Positions 34,139-43,639 of a stretch of DNA of 64,000 nucleotides are shown piece after piece. The stretch's first letter is position 1. Every line of letters starts with the position of its first letter. A program made the translations under genes and the position numbers. This stretch comes from Parabacteroides sp. FAFU027. GTDB lineage: Bacteria; Bacteroidota; Bacteroidia; Bacteroidales; UBA7332. Location: the NCBI RefSeq assembly GCF_022808675.1, contig NZ_JAKZKV010000006.1, forward strand, positions 124,001-188,000. Reading direction: 5' to 3'. The notes beneath the pieces are model-generated. The model was not told the origin of the DNA and did not search any database. It was given only the letters and a program-made list of their open reading frames with translations.

Positions 34139-37100
34139 ATGCAGCGAATTAGTATTCTCTTACTATTCTTATCTTTTTACCTGTTAGGTCAATCCCAGGT
34201 ATCAAAAGAGATAGAAGTTGTGACAGCAGGAACATTAAATACACTACTATCATCGGATGAAAAAGGCTCGGTTACAGACCTGAAAATAACAGGAAATATT
34301 GATGCCCGGGATTTCCGAACAATGAGAGACAGTTTGCCATTACTGGCTAATCTGGATTTAAGAACAGTGAATATCTTAGCTTATTCAGGAGCAAACGGCA
34401 CCTATCCCTCCCTGACAAATTATTTAGCAGGTGTTATTCCTCATTATGCTTTTCTAAACGCCTCAACCTACACAGGAAAAACGACTCTTAAATCTGTATT
34501 GTTGCCTTCAAGTATATCAAGTATTGGCAATTCAGCATTTTATTATTGTAAAGGATTAACCTCCATATCCATTCCTGCATCAGTAAAGAGCATTGCTTAT
34601 TATGCCTTCTATTCTTGTACAGGATTGAAAGATATCTATATCAATAGCAGTTTCCCTATAAATATGGGGGATAATTGGAGTGCATTTTATATCAACTATA
34701 GTCAATGCACATTGCATGTACCTTATGGAGCAAAAACAGGTTATGCTTCTGCCGGTCAATGGAGCTCATTTACAAATATTGTCGAAAGTCCGCAAGGATT
34801 TATAGCTAATTCGAACAAAGTTGCAATTGCTGCTGATGCAGGAAGTTCTGCTAAGATTGCCATTAAAGCAAATGTTTCCTGGAGTGTAAGCTGTAATCAA
34901 TCCTGGCTCACAATCAGTTCCTCATCCGGATCGGGTAATGATACCCTGACTGTAACCGCTGAAGCTAATACGTCAAACACTGTAAGAAAGGCTTTAGTCA
35001 CAGTTTCGTCAGATGGCTATGAATCTCAGATTATTGAAGTAACTCAGAAGATCCCTCCCAGAGGGGTCAATATAACTGCCGGAAGTCTTTCGACAACACT
35101 GACAGCAGATGAACTGGCTTCGATATCATCAATAAGCATTACCGGTACCATGGATGTCCGGGATTTTAAAACGATTCGTGATAAAATGCCTTTATTAACC
35201 GATCTGGACATATCTGGAGTTGCTATTTCAGCCTATAAGGGAAATGGGGGAACTTCCAGCGATACAGTCTATGCTGCAAATACAATACCATCTAATGCCT
35301 TTTATAGCTATTATACAGGAGGTAAATCATTGCTTCAGGTCATTAAAATACCGGAAACAACTACCGCAATAGGAAATTATGCTTTTAATGCTTGTAGTGG
35401 CCTGACCTCATTTACGATTCCTTCCTCAGTAAATAAGATTGGAAATTATGCCTTTTACAATTGTACCGGTCTGACTTCTCTTTATGCCAATTCCTCTTAT
35501 CCGATAAATCTTAATGGTAACTATAGCATATTCTACAATGTAAATAAATCGGCTTGTAGATTGTATGTTCCTTATAAATCAGCGACCTTATATAAGGCAG
35601 CTTATGGCTGGAGTGATTTTGCCAATGTTCAGGAAGATCCTCGTGGTTTTATTACCGGTACTAATAATATAAAAGTAGCTTTTAATGCAGGAAGCGCAAC
35701 CGTTGATATCTCGGGGAATGTAGAATGGACAGCCACGACTGATCAAACCTGGGTTACGGTTAGTCCTGCATCAGGTGCTTCAGATGGGAAGCTTACGATT
35801 ACAGCTCTGGCAAATGATTCTTCAATCAGGCGTTATGCCAGAATAACGGTATCGTCTCCGGGTTTTGGAACTCAGACCATTACCGTTACACAGACCGGTG
35901 CCCCTAAATCTGTAAATCTCTCAGCAGGTCGTTTATCATCCGTATTGTCGTCCGAAGAACTAAATGCAATCACAGATTTGACCATTACCGGAACAATGGA
36001 TGCCCGTGATGTTAAAACCATGAGAGACATGATGCCTGAGTTAACCCGTTTGGATCTAAGCAAAGCAAGTATCGCCGCTTTTAACGGCGCAGGCGGTACG
36101 TATGATTTTAGTACAGCTTATGCTGCTAATGCTTTTCCTTCAAACGCATTTTTCGTTTATAGTACTAATTATTCGAAGACTAGTCTGGTTTCAGTTAAAT
36201 TACCCGCATCAATCACATCTTTAGGTTATTCTGCTTTTCAGGGGTGTACAGGACTTACCTCTATTTATGTTAATACTGTATATCCGTTAGATTTAAGCAA
36301 TTCAGGAGATCCCTTCTATAAGATTAATAAAGCCGCTTGTAGCTTAAATGTTCCTTATGCCACCGCTTCATTGTATAAATCCTCAGCAATATGGAATGGA
36401 TTTGGTAATATAGTTGAAAATACGCAGGGATTCCTGGTTACCCGGAGAGCCGTAAAATTCCCATCTACTCTTGTGCGCAAAAGTATAGCAGTGGAGGTAA
36501 AAGCCAATGTATTATGGAAAGCAACATCTGATAAATCATGGATCGTGGTGAATCAGAAAGATAGTGTACTTACGCTGACCGCTGAGGCAAATACAGCAGA
36601 TACAATTCGTAAAGCGAAGATTATTGTTTCAGCATCTGGTTTTGATGATCAGGTAATTGACGTGACACAAGCGTCTGCACCCCGGAAAGTTTCTCCGGGT
36701 AGCCTTGCAACTGTATTAACATCAACCGAGCTTAGTACACTAAGCGAATTAGCCCTCATTGGTTCCATCGATTCCCGTGATTTTAAAACCATGCGGGATA
36801 ATATGCCTATGCTGACAGAGATAAATCTGGCCGGGGTAACTATTGCCGGATATGAAGGTAATGGTGGAACTTCATGGGGTAGTGGAAATATAAAATATCC
36901 TGCAAATGAAGTGCCTGTCGATGCATTTTATTATAAATCCTCTTTAAAATCAGTATTACTTCCCGACACTGTAACATCTATTGGTGATTATGCCTTTGGC
37001 AGTGTATCAGGATTATCTTCCATTACACTACCTTCACGACTCAGAAGGATCGGTAAATATTCTTTCTCAAGATGTTCAGGATTATCATCTGTAAGTCTCC

Positions 37101-39151
37101 CAGATTCATTAACCATTATCGAAGAAGCTGCATTTAATGAATCTAGCAATCTATCCGGATTAATATTGCCGAATTCACTTAAAAGAATCGGAGCTATAGC
37201 ATTTTCAAACTGTAGCGGTTTGTCTGGAAAATTATCTATTCCTGCATCTATGGATTCAATAGGTTCCAGTGCATTTTACTATTGTTACAAACTTGATTCG
37301 TTAGAAATTTCTTCACCAAATACATTTATCGGAGGATATGTATTTGCTTATTGTTCCAGAATATCCTCAATAAAATTACCAGATGCATATACTACTATTG
37401 GTCCTAATTTATTTGTATCGTGCAGTAGCTTGAAGTCCATAAATCTTCCTCCGAATCTTAAAACAATCGGAGATGGCGCTTTTTCAGGAACAGGCCTGAG
37501 TTCTATCAGTTTTCCGGCTTCCCTTACATCAATCGGTGCCGGATCATTTAGCGGATCAAGTCTGACATCTTTGGTTATTCCATCTACATTGACCAATATT
37601 GGAGAAAGAGCATTCGGTGGATGTACTAGCTTATGTTCAGTTCAGATTCCATCTTCTTTGAGGCTTTTAAATAATTCTTTGTTTGAAGGTTGTACCGCAA
37701 TAAAATCTATTGAGCTACCTTCTTCTCTTGAGGCAATAGGAAACAGCGTATTTTCCGGTTGCAGCGGATTGACAACTATTGTGCTACCATCCTCTGTGAA
37801 AACTATCGGATCAAGAGCTTTTTCAACTTGTACAGCTCTGGGTACTATTTATCTGCCTGACTCTTTGAAAGAGATAAAAGATTTTACTTTTTCCAGTTGT
37901 GCAAATTTGAAAAACATAAATATACCGTCAACGGTTGCAGCTATACGTTACCATGCTTTTGAAGAGTGTACAGCTCTGAGTACAGTAACTTTGCCAGCAA
38001 CTCTTAACGCTATTGAAGATGGCGTATTTTATCAATGTAGTGGATTAACCTCTGTCTCTATTCCTTCTACAGTAACGTCGATTGGCAATGACGCTTTTTG
38101 TTACTGTCGAAAACTACAGAAGATTGATTTTCCTTCAAGTCTAAATTCTATTGGACAAAATGCCTTTGACAATTGTATCGGGTTAACTTCATTAGTTTTC
38201 CCCTCATCTGTAACATCGATAGGTCGAAGAGCTTTTGAATTATGTACCTCATTGCAAACAGTAGTATTGTCAGACCATCTGAAGGTTTTAGCGGATGAAG
38301 TATTTTATGGTTGTACAGGGATTTCTGCCATTGATCTGCCTAAAACGCTGACTTATATTGGCGGAGGTTGTTTTATGAATTGCTCGGCACTAAAGTCGAT
38401 TGTAATTCCTCCATTAATTACAACCATTGGTTATCTGGGATTTGCTAATTGTGAAAATTTAAGCTCCGTGACACTCAATTCTGCGATTACAAGTTTAGGT
38501 GCTTATGCGTTCTCCGGATGTGGATTTAAAACGATTGAGCTTCCTGTTACGATTACAAGTTTAGATTACGAAGCTTTTGCTTATTGCAAGAATCTGACTT
38601 CTGTTCTAATACCGCCTAAGGTAACCCAGATCGGTGAAAAAGCATTCTTTTCCTGCCCGAGTCTGAAGTCTGTTAATATTCCGGCAAGTGTTACACAATT
38701 GGGAGCGGGGGTATTTAGTGCTTGTTCTGCATTATCTACCGTTTATGCATATCCTTCTTCTCCTATTGATATGTCATTTTATGGTGATAGTTTTTGGGGC
38801 GTAGATAAAACATCTTGTATCCTCTATGTCCCTGCGGGAAAAACAAGCGCATATAAAGCTGCGATGTATTGGAAAGATTTCAAGAATATTTTAGAGCTAT
38901 CTACAGACGTTCCCACAATCAGGGATTCTAAAATAAGTTTGTATCCTAATCCTGCGAAGGGAGCATTCATGATTTGTGGAGTAAAAGACGGCTGTAAAGT
39001 TGTTGTTTACGACCTGAAAGGTAGTGCCTTATTTTCAAAAGAGGTATTTCCCAATGAACCCATATCTATAGTGGGATTATATAAAGGTACATATATGATT
39101 CGGATAACAACTAGTGAGGGAACAATTGAACAGAAACTTATAAAGGAATAA
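34139..39151 (+). CDS. Giant BspA-like leucine-rich repeat surface protein (BACON, T9SS)
   Basis: 1670 residues with signal peptide (ILLLFLSFYLLGQSQ). Three tandem modules of about 280 residues each contain a header (DARDFRTMRDSLP-type), a few BspA/TpLRR repeats and a BACON domain (about 220-303, 503-586 and 764-845). A fourth header near 851 opens a long array of LRR_5 repeats, about 23 residues each (about 934-1560; SLPDSLTIIEEAAF, IPSTVTSIGNDAFCYC). The last 75 residues are a T9SS type A domain (SLYPNPAKGAFMI, VYDLKGSALF). BspA-like repeats mediate adhesion to host, matrix or other cells. Cell-surface location via T9SS is inferred. A terminator follows. Confidence 0.9.
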   Translation: MQRISILLLFLSFYLLGQSQVSKEIEVVTAGTLNTLLSSDEKGSVTDLKITGNIDARDFRTMRDSLPLLANLDLRTVNILAYSGANGTYPSLTNYLAGVIPHYAFLNASTYTGKTTLKSVLLPSSISSIGNSAFYYCKGLTSISIPASVKSIAYYAFYSCTGLKDIYINSSFPINMGDNWSAFYINYSQCTLHVPYGAKTGYASAGQWSSFTNIVESPQGFIANSNKVAIAADAGSSAKIAIKANVSWSVSCNQSWLTISSSSGSGNDTLTVTAEANTSNTVRKALVTVSSDGYESQIIEVTQKIPPRGVNITAGSLSTTLTADELASISSISITGTMDVRDFKTIRDKMPLLTDLDISGVAISAYKGNGGTSSDTVYAANTIPSNAFYSYYTGGKSLLQVIKIPETTTAIGNYAFNACSGLTSFTIPSSVNKIGNYAFYNCTGLTSLYANSSYPINLNGNYSIFYNVNKSACRLYVPYKSATLYKAAYGWSDFANVQEDPRGFITGTNNIKVAFNAGSATVDISGNVEWTATTDQTWVTVSPASGASDGKLTITALANDSSIRRYARITVSSPGFGTQTITVTQTGAPKSVNLSAGRLSSVLSSEELNAITDLTITGTMDARDVKTMRDMMPELTRLDLSKASIAAFNGAGGTYDFSTAYAANAFPSNAFFVYSTNYSKTSLVSVKLPASITSLGYSAFQGCTGLTSIYVNTVYPLDLSNSGDPFYKINKAACSLNVPYATASLYKSSAIWNGFGNIVENTQGFLVTRRAVKFPSTLVRKSIAVEVKANVLWKATSDKSWIVVNQKDSVLTLTAEANTADTIRKAKIIVSASGFDDQVIDVTQASAPRKVSPGSLATVLTSTELSTLSELALIGSIDSRDFKTMRDNMPMLTEINLAGVTIAGYEGNGGTSWGSGNIKYPANEVPVDAFYYKSSLKSVLLPDTVTSIGDYAFGSVSGLSSITLPSRLRRIGKYSFSRCSGLSSVSLPDSLTIIEEAAFNESSNLSGLILPNSLKRIGAIAFSNCSGLSGKLSIPASMDSIGSSAFYYCYKLDSLEISSPNTFIGGYVFAYCSRISSIKLPDAYTTIGPNLFVSCSSLKSINLPPNLKTIGDGAFSGTGLSSISFPASLTSIGAGSFSGSSLTSLVIPSTLTNIGERAFGGCTSLCSVQIPSSLRLLNNSLFEGCTAIKSIELPSSLEAIGNSVFSGCSGLTTIVLPSSVKTIGSRAFSTCTALGTIYLPDSLKEIKDFTFSSCANLKNINIPSTVAAIRYHAFEECTALSTVTLPATLNAIEDGVFYQCSGLTSVSIPSTVTSIGNDAFCYCRKLQKIDFPSSLNSIGQNAFDNCIGLTSLVFPSSVTSIGRRAFELCTSLQTVVLSDHLKVLADEVFYGCTGISAIDLPKTLTYIGGGCFMNCSALKSIVIPPLITTIGYLGFANCENLSSVTLNSAITSLGAYAFSGCGFKTIELPVTITSLDYEAFAYCKNLTSVLIPPKVTQIGEKAFFSCPSLKSVNIPASVTQLGAGVFSACSALSTVYAYPSSPIDMSFYGDSFWGVDKTSCILYVPAGKTSAYKAAMYWKDFKNILELSTDVPTIRDSKISLYPNPAKGAFMICGVKDGCKVVVYDLKGSALFSKEVFPNEPISIVGLYKGTYMIRITTSEGTIEQKLIKE

Positions 39152-39172
39152 ATTTCTGTAGCATGTAAAATA

Positions 39173-39206
39173 AATAAAGCGACAGGCTCAGCCTGCGCTT
39201 TATTTT
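39173..39206 (+). terminator. Terminator of the BspA-like gene
   Basis: Stem AATAAAGCG / CGCTTTATT with an inner AGGCT/AGCCT stem, followed by TT. Confidence 0.75.
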
Positions 39207-39263
39207 GAATTAAGACTTTGTGTTACGTCTAAGCAAGAGCGGATAAAATACGTCATACAACTT

Positions 39264-39349
39264 ATTTAAATCCCATATCATGTAAAACCTAATGATTATC
39301 ACGCTGGCTATTTGTTCCTCTTTTACTGCAATGAGCCAGAAATCGGAAT
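39264..39349 (+). pseudogene. 5' remnant of a duplicated TPR gene
   Basis: This 86-bp stretch aligns with 40637-40720, the leader and signal-peptide start of the TPR gene at 40654. Shared blocks include TTTAAATCCCATA.CATG, AATGATT.TCAC.CTGGCT and CAGAA. The second codon position has become TAA and the rest of the gene is absent, so it is a decayed copy. Confidence 0.65.
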
Positions 39350-39448
39350 AATCTTTAGGCTATAATTTTCAATACTTTCAGGTGTTAAGTAAGCGTCAAC
39401 CAGTATTACAACAAAGGAATCGTACAAACAACCTATAAACTCAAATTT

Positions 39449-40039
39449 ATGAAGACAATACGGGTCATCATTCTTATGCTGTTTCTTTCATTCGGAATAT
39501 CAGCTCAAAATCCTATAAACCGATTAGGAACCAATGAAACTCTGCATTTTAATGATACAGACTTTAATCTGTCATGGACTGATAAGCCTAATGATAATTA
39601 TTATATCCAGGAATATTTACCAAAGGGTGAAACTACAACCGGGTACAATCAAATGATGACTATTCATCTTTTTGTGACAAATATAAATGCAACGGATGCA
39701 GTAGCTCAGAAGGTGAAAGAATTAAAGGAGAGAAAGAAGCATGATGGTGTCTGCAATTATCAGGTCACTGAAAGTCCGGATGGAAAGGAATTTATAGTTG
39801 ACTTCTTACTGGGGGAAAGTAAAGACAAGCTTATGACTATTGTTGAATTCAATGCGTATCATTACAAAGAAATTCAACTTTCTGAAAGCAAAAAAGCTAT
39901 TGTCATTTATGCTTATACCAAGCGCAGTTACGGAGATGGAATTACCGACTTCCTGAAATCACTAAAAGAGGATAGAAGTCATGTGCTTAATGAAATGATT
40001 TCAACGAAGATTCCTGGAGTTGCCATGAGAAACATTTAA
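39449..40039 (+). CDS. Secreted protein of unknown function
   Basis: 196 residues with signal peptide (VIILMLFLSFGISAQ). No family recognised. The mature protein is mixed alpha/beta (NYYIQEYLPKGETT, KEFIVDFLLGES, KAIVIYAYTKRSYGDG). First gene of a same-strand run with short gaps (30 bp to the next) that includes a porin-like barrel, a TPR protein and membrane proteins. Confidence 0.7.
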   Translation: MKTIRVIILMLFLSFGISAQNPINRLGTNETLHFNDTDFNLSWTDKPNDNYYIQEYLPKGETTTGYNQMMTIHLFVTNINATDAVAQKVKELKERKKHDGVCNYQVTESPDGKEFIVDFLLGESKDKLMTIVEFNAYHYKEIQLSESKKAIVIYAYTKRSYGDGITDFLKSLKEDRSHVLNEMISTKIPGVAMRNI

Positions 40040-40069
40040 CAATCAGATATCTAACTATAATTATACACA

Positions 40070-40633
40070 ATGAAAAAAGTAATTCTAATCACTCTTTCAA
40101 TTATGGCCATGAGCATGAATGCATTCAGCCAAACGAATAGTGAAAGCACGAAAAAGCCCTGCGATAACAACGAAATCAGGCTCAATGTAGCCTCTCCGAT
40201 ATTTGGGTTACCGGAAATTAACTACGAACGCTTCATTACCGATAATATGGGAGTTGGACTTACAGCAGCCATTTCCCTTGAAAAGAAAGATCTGGAAATG
40301 CTTTGGATGCTGTTGCCTTATTATCGGATTTATTTCGGAGAGAAGAAAGCTTCTGGATTTTTTATTGAAGGTAATATGGCTTTAGTTCGGGAATATGATT
40401 ATAACTCTTATTATAACAATTCCTACTATAATACCTATTATGGATACTTATCATCTTCGACTATTTCACCCAGATCTTTCAACACTTTCGGATGTGGTGC
40501 TGCCTGCGGGTATAAATTCCTTACCCGCAACGGTGTGACGGGAGAGATTTGTATAGGTGCCGGTCGACTCTTCGGCAATACCGTTTTACATGCTTATCCG
40601 AGATTAGGACTTTGTATCGGAAAAAGATTTTAA
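40070..40633 (+). CDS. Outer-membrane beta-barrel protein (DUF3575-like)
   Basis: 187 residues with signal peptide (ITLSIMAMSMNAFSQ). It alternates strand-like segments (IRLNVASPIFGLPEINYERFI, NMGVGLTAAISL, ACGYKFLTRNGVTGEICIGAGR) and ends with Phe (GLCIGKRF), as outer-membrane barrels do. It resembles DUF3575-type barrels. A tyrosine/asparagine stretch (YDYNSYYNNSYYNTYYG) forms a predicted external loop. It lies 20 bp upstream of the TPR gene. Confidence 0.75.
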   Translation: MKKVILITLSIMAMSMNAFSQTNSESTKKPCDNNEIRLNVASPIFGLPEINYERFITDNMGVGLTAAISLEKKDLEMLWMLLPYYRIYFGEKKASGFFIEGNMALVREYDYNSYYNNSYYNTYYGYLSSSTISPRSFNTFGCGAACGYKFLTRNGVTGEICIGAGRLFGNTVLHAYPRLGLCIGKRF

Positions 40634-40653
40634 ACCCATTTAAATCCCATACC

Positions 40654-41625
40654 ATGAAAAAACAAATGATTCTCACCCTGGCTGTTTTTGCTTCACTCCA
40701 TATAATGGGTCAGAAGAGCGGAAAAGCCGATCGTTTATTCAAAGAATTAGCTGAAAACGGATGTAAAAGTATCGATTCCATCGACACCCGAAACAAGTCG
40801 AAGGAGGAGATTGCAAAAGAGATCAGCAAATGTATTGATACTCAGGTCGAGGCCTACCAGATGGGAGCAAAACTGATGAATATCGATCTTTCCAATACCA
40901 TAGCTGATGGAAAAGGGAAGAAAACGGTCAATGTTTTGGTGAATAATGATAAGGATTCGAAGGAATATAAAGAGTGTTATCGCCAAATGGAGCAATACCT
41001 GATGGATAATTGTAAGGTTCTAAAGGTAAAATTGTCATCAATGGAGCAGGAGAGCGGCAAGTCCGTCTCAACTAATCCGGAAGCCCGCGAATGGTATTCA
41101 AAAGGGGTAAAGGAATCCAATAGCGAAAACTATAAGAAAGCGATCACATACTTTGAGAAAGCGTTGGCTATCGATTCTGTATTTGCTTTTGCGTGGGACA
41201 ATCTCGGGATCTGTAATCGTAAGTTGAATAACTTCGACCGGGCCATCTATTGTTACAAAAGATCTCTCGAACTGGACCCCAACGGGCTTATGCCATTGCA
41301 AAATATTGCCGTTGCCTACCGTTACAAACAGGAATACACTCAGGCCATTGACGCTTATCAAAAGCTGGCGACACTTAATCCCAAAGATCCCGAAGTCTTT
41401 TATGGAATCGGACAAACTTACTCTGTAATGAAGGAATATGAAAAAGGGCTCGACAATATTTGTAAAGCTTATTCTCTATATACCCAACAACAGTCTCCTT
41501 ATCGAAGTGATGCCGAAAAGATGATAGTTGCTCTCTATACCGAGATGAAAAAGCAAAACAAAGAGGAGAAGTTCTACGAGATTATGAAAGCAAATAATAT
41601 CTCAGTGGGCACCGATAAGCAATAA
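40654..41625 (+). CDS. Secreted TPR-repeat protein
   Basis: 323 residues from the ATG at 40654, which gives a signal peptide (ILTLAVFASLHIMGQ); in-frame ATGs upstream lie inside the barrel gene. The N-terminal domain (about 20-145) is unassigned. Three to four TPR units follow (about 150-290: NYKKAITYFEKALAIDSV, NFDRAIYCYKRSLELDPNG, EYTQAIDAYQKLATLNP). A protein-interaction role in the periplasm is inferred. The stop overlaps the next frame, which indicates coupling. A decayed copy of its 5' end is at 39264-39349. Confidence 0.8.
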   Translation: MKKQMILTLAVFASLHIMGQKSGKADRLFKELAENGCKSIDSIDTRNKSKEEIAKEISKCIDTQVEAYQMGAKLMNIDLSNTIADGKGKKTVNVLVNNDKDSKEYKECYRQMEQYLMDNCKVLKVKLSSMEQESGKSVSTNPEAREWYSKGVKESNSENYKKAITYFEKALAIDSVFAFAWDNLGICNRKLNNFDRAIYCYKRSLELDPNGLMPLQNIAVAYRYKQEYTQAIDAYQKLATLNPKDPEVFYGIGQTYSVMKEYEKGLDNICKAYSLYTQQQSPYRSDAEKMIVALYTEMKKQNKEEKFYEIMKANNISVGTDKQ

Positions 41626-41633
41626 TGATAGAT

Positions 41634-42128
41634 ATGAAAAAGATACTTTGCCTGATTTTTACTTTAATATCAGGCTTGTCAGTATTTGCACAGGAAGCAG
41701 ATACGACAGCTCACGAAGGCTTTGCATTTCCGATCAAGTCAAAAGTTACGATTAAACTGATTCCTGTCGATTCGGTAAATTTCCACTACAAAGTCCTAAA
41801 GGTTGAACCGTTTAATGAAACTCCGGATGTTAGTGATAAAGCTTGTTTGCCGGCTTCGTTAGAAGAAAACACACTGGAGTTCGTATTTTGCGTTGGCACA
41901 ATGGGAGATAGGCAAAAAGGAAATGGGAAGAACCTAAAGACTTTGCTTTTTATCAAGCACGGATTGAAATTTGCTCTTGAATATAATGCGGACATTCAAT
42001 GTCCCAATGTTCCTGAGTTTAAGAATACCTCAGTCATGGCTCTCTTTCCGAATGTTCCGTCCACAGAGATATGGCCTTATCCGATTGAGCAGATTGCCCT
42101 GTATGGATTTAAGAAAACGAAGTTTTGA
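41634..42128 (+). CDS. Secreted protein of unknown function
   Basis: 164 residues if translation begins at the ATG at 41634 (MKKILCLIFTLISGLSVFAQ, a good signal peptide). An ATG three codons earlier overlaps the TPR gene's stop codon. No family recognised. The C-terminal half is SVMALFPNVPSTEIWPYPIEQIALYGFKK. Tight spacing suggests joint function with the TPR protein. Confidence 0.65.
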   Translation: MKKILCLIFTLISGLSVFAQEADTTAHEGFAFPIKSKVTIKLIPVDSVNFHYKVLKVEPFNETPDVSDKACLPASLEENTLEFVFCVGTMGDRQKGNGKNLKTLLFIKHGLKFALEYNADIQCPNVPEFKNTSVMALFPNVPSTEIWPYPIEQIALYGFKKTKF

Positions 42129-42171
42129 GGCTTTACAAATAGCATTTCACTTTAAACGTAATTTATCTATC

Positions 42172-42795
42172 ATGCAAAAAACGATTCGAATATTCGTCGG
42201 AATCCTGATCTTTGCCCGTGTACTGGCCTTTTTCCGGTTTCCGTTTGGAGCAATACTTTCTATTGTTTCGGTATTATCATTGACAATTCTAACCTTAACC
42301 GGCCTTTTCAAAGCTCAACGCAAAAACAAGCATTTAGTTCCCCAACGATTGATGGAACTGGCACTTTCTCTTTGGGCGGATTATCTGATTTTGCGGTTAC
42401 ATTATTTGCCTTACTCTTTTCCACTATTACTGATCTGTATTGCAACCAGTATTGTGGCTATTATTCTCATTAGCGAATCAAATAAATTCTTTTCACCCAA
42501 AACAATAATCCTTCTCACTGCCATTATCCTCGGGCTTGTTCTTTCTCGGATTCATAGTTATACGATTTATCAATATTCGGATATCAATCGTATCATGGAT
42601 AAAGACCTTCGCGCCAGGGATTATTCTGATTTAAGCTATTTCTATTTCATCGGAGGCAAAACACAAGAGGGAATTATCTGTGGAGAAAAGGCTATTCAGG
42701 TTTCTATTCGTCAAAATGGAACAAATAGCGAAGAGACACGTGTAATAAAGGCAAATCTGGAGCAATGGAAAAAGGGAAATTATGAAGACAAATAG
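42172..42795 (+). CDS. Membrane protein of unknown function
   Basis: 207 residues from the ATG at 42172; the longer frame to 41971 would overlap the previous gene by 158 bp in another frame. Four hydrophobic helices fill residues 3-130 (IFVGILIFARVLAFF, FGAILSIVSVLSLTILTLTG, FPLLLICIATSIVAIILI, TIILLTAIILGLVLS). A soluble tail with a TPR-like pattern (GGKTQEGIICGEKAIQVS) follows. Confidence 0.68.
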   Translation: MQKTIRIFVGILIFARVLAFFRFPFGAILSIVSVLSLTILTLTGLFKAQRKNKHLVPQRLMELALSLWADYLILRLHYLPYSFPLLLICIATSIVAIILISESNKFFSPKTIILLTAIILGLVLSRIHSYTIYQYSDINRIMDKDLRARDYSDLSYFYFIGGKTQEGIICGEKAIQVSIRQNGTNSEETRVIKANLEQWKKGNYEDK

Positions 42796-42884
42796 AGCTC
42801 TGGTAAGTTGAAAAATATCAAAGGAGTAAGCCGAAAATCCTTGAAAAAGAGTAGGCAAGTTAAACCTATCATAAATAATTAATT

Positions 42885-43499
42885 ATGAAACGAATTCTTT
42901 TAATTGCATTTGCGATGTATGTCTTAAGCAATCTGCAGGCACAAACAAAAGTTGGAATTACAGGAGGTTTTTTACCCTCCTATATCATCGAAAAATCAGG
43001 GAGTCAGTCTGAATCATTAGATAACCTGACCGGATTCTCTTTGGGGTTAATGGTTGATAAGAAGCTGGGAGCTACGACTTCTCTTCAATATCAGGTTCAA
43101 TACGCTCAAAAAGGGGCAAGCGGTTCCGGAGACGGAATGAATTACAAAATCAAGTTGAATTATATTGAGATTCCGGTAATGCTTGCAATGCATTTCAGTA
43201 ATTTCCAGATCAAGGCGGGGCCTTATGCTGCTTATGGAATTACCGGAACAATGTCTGCATCACAGAATGGAGTGAGTGCTTCTGTAGATATGTTCAATAA
43301 AAACAGCACTGGAGTTGAATTGAATAGATTTGATGCAGGACTGAATATCGGAGCAGGACTCTCTTTCACGGATAAATTAATTCTAAACCTGAATTACGAA
43401 CATGGTCTTGCCAATCTGTATCCATCCACTTACCAGGGAATGGATACGGGAAAAGGATACAACCGTAATGTGTCTGTCTCTTTAGGATATTATTTCTAA
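42885..43499 (+). CDS. Outer-membrane beta-barrel protein (PorT-like family)
   Basis: 204 residues, signal peptide (LIAFAMYVLSNLQAQ), then eight or so amphipathic strands: KVGITGGFLPSYI, TSLQYQVQYAQKGAS, YKIKLNYIEIPVMLAMHF, FQIKAGPYAAYGITGT. The C-terminus is VSLGYYF. This matches the small outer-membrane barrel family (PF13568-type) widespread in Bacteroidota. It is not evidently the T9SS assembly protein PorT itself. Confidence 0.78.
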   Translation: MKRILLIAFAMYVLSNLQAQTKVGITGGFLPSYIIEKSGSQSESLDNLTGFSLGLMVDKKLGATTSLQYQVQYAQKGASGSGDGMNYKIKLNYIEIPVMLAMHFSNFQIKAGPYAAYGITGTMSASQNGVSASVDMFNKNSTGVELNRFDAGLNIGAGLSFTDKLILNLNYEHGLANLYPSTYQGMDTGKGYNRNVSVSLGYYF

Positions 43500-43511
43500 G
43501 GAAACAAAGCA

Positions 43512-43561
43512 AGAATACTCAACCTGATGTGTTTTCCAGAACATGTTAGGTTGAGTATTCT
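43512..43561. repeat. Degenerate CCTAACAGG-type inverted repeat, copy 3
   Basis: Arms AGAATACTCAACCT (43512-43525) and the complement (43548-43561), enclosing a worn version of the GTTTT-centred palindrome seen at 1831 and 14527. It lies between the barrel gene and the next secreted gene. Confidence 0.6.
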
Positions 43562-43639
43562 CGCTTCGAGGTTGACTGGATTACGTCACTGTGGACAAAC
43601 GAACGATTTAAACAGAAACAACATAATAACAAATCAACA

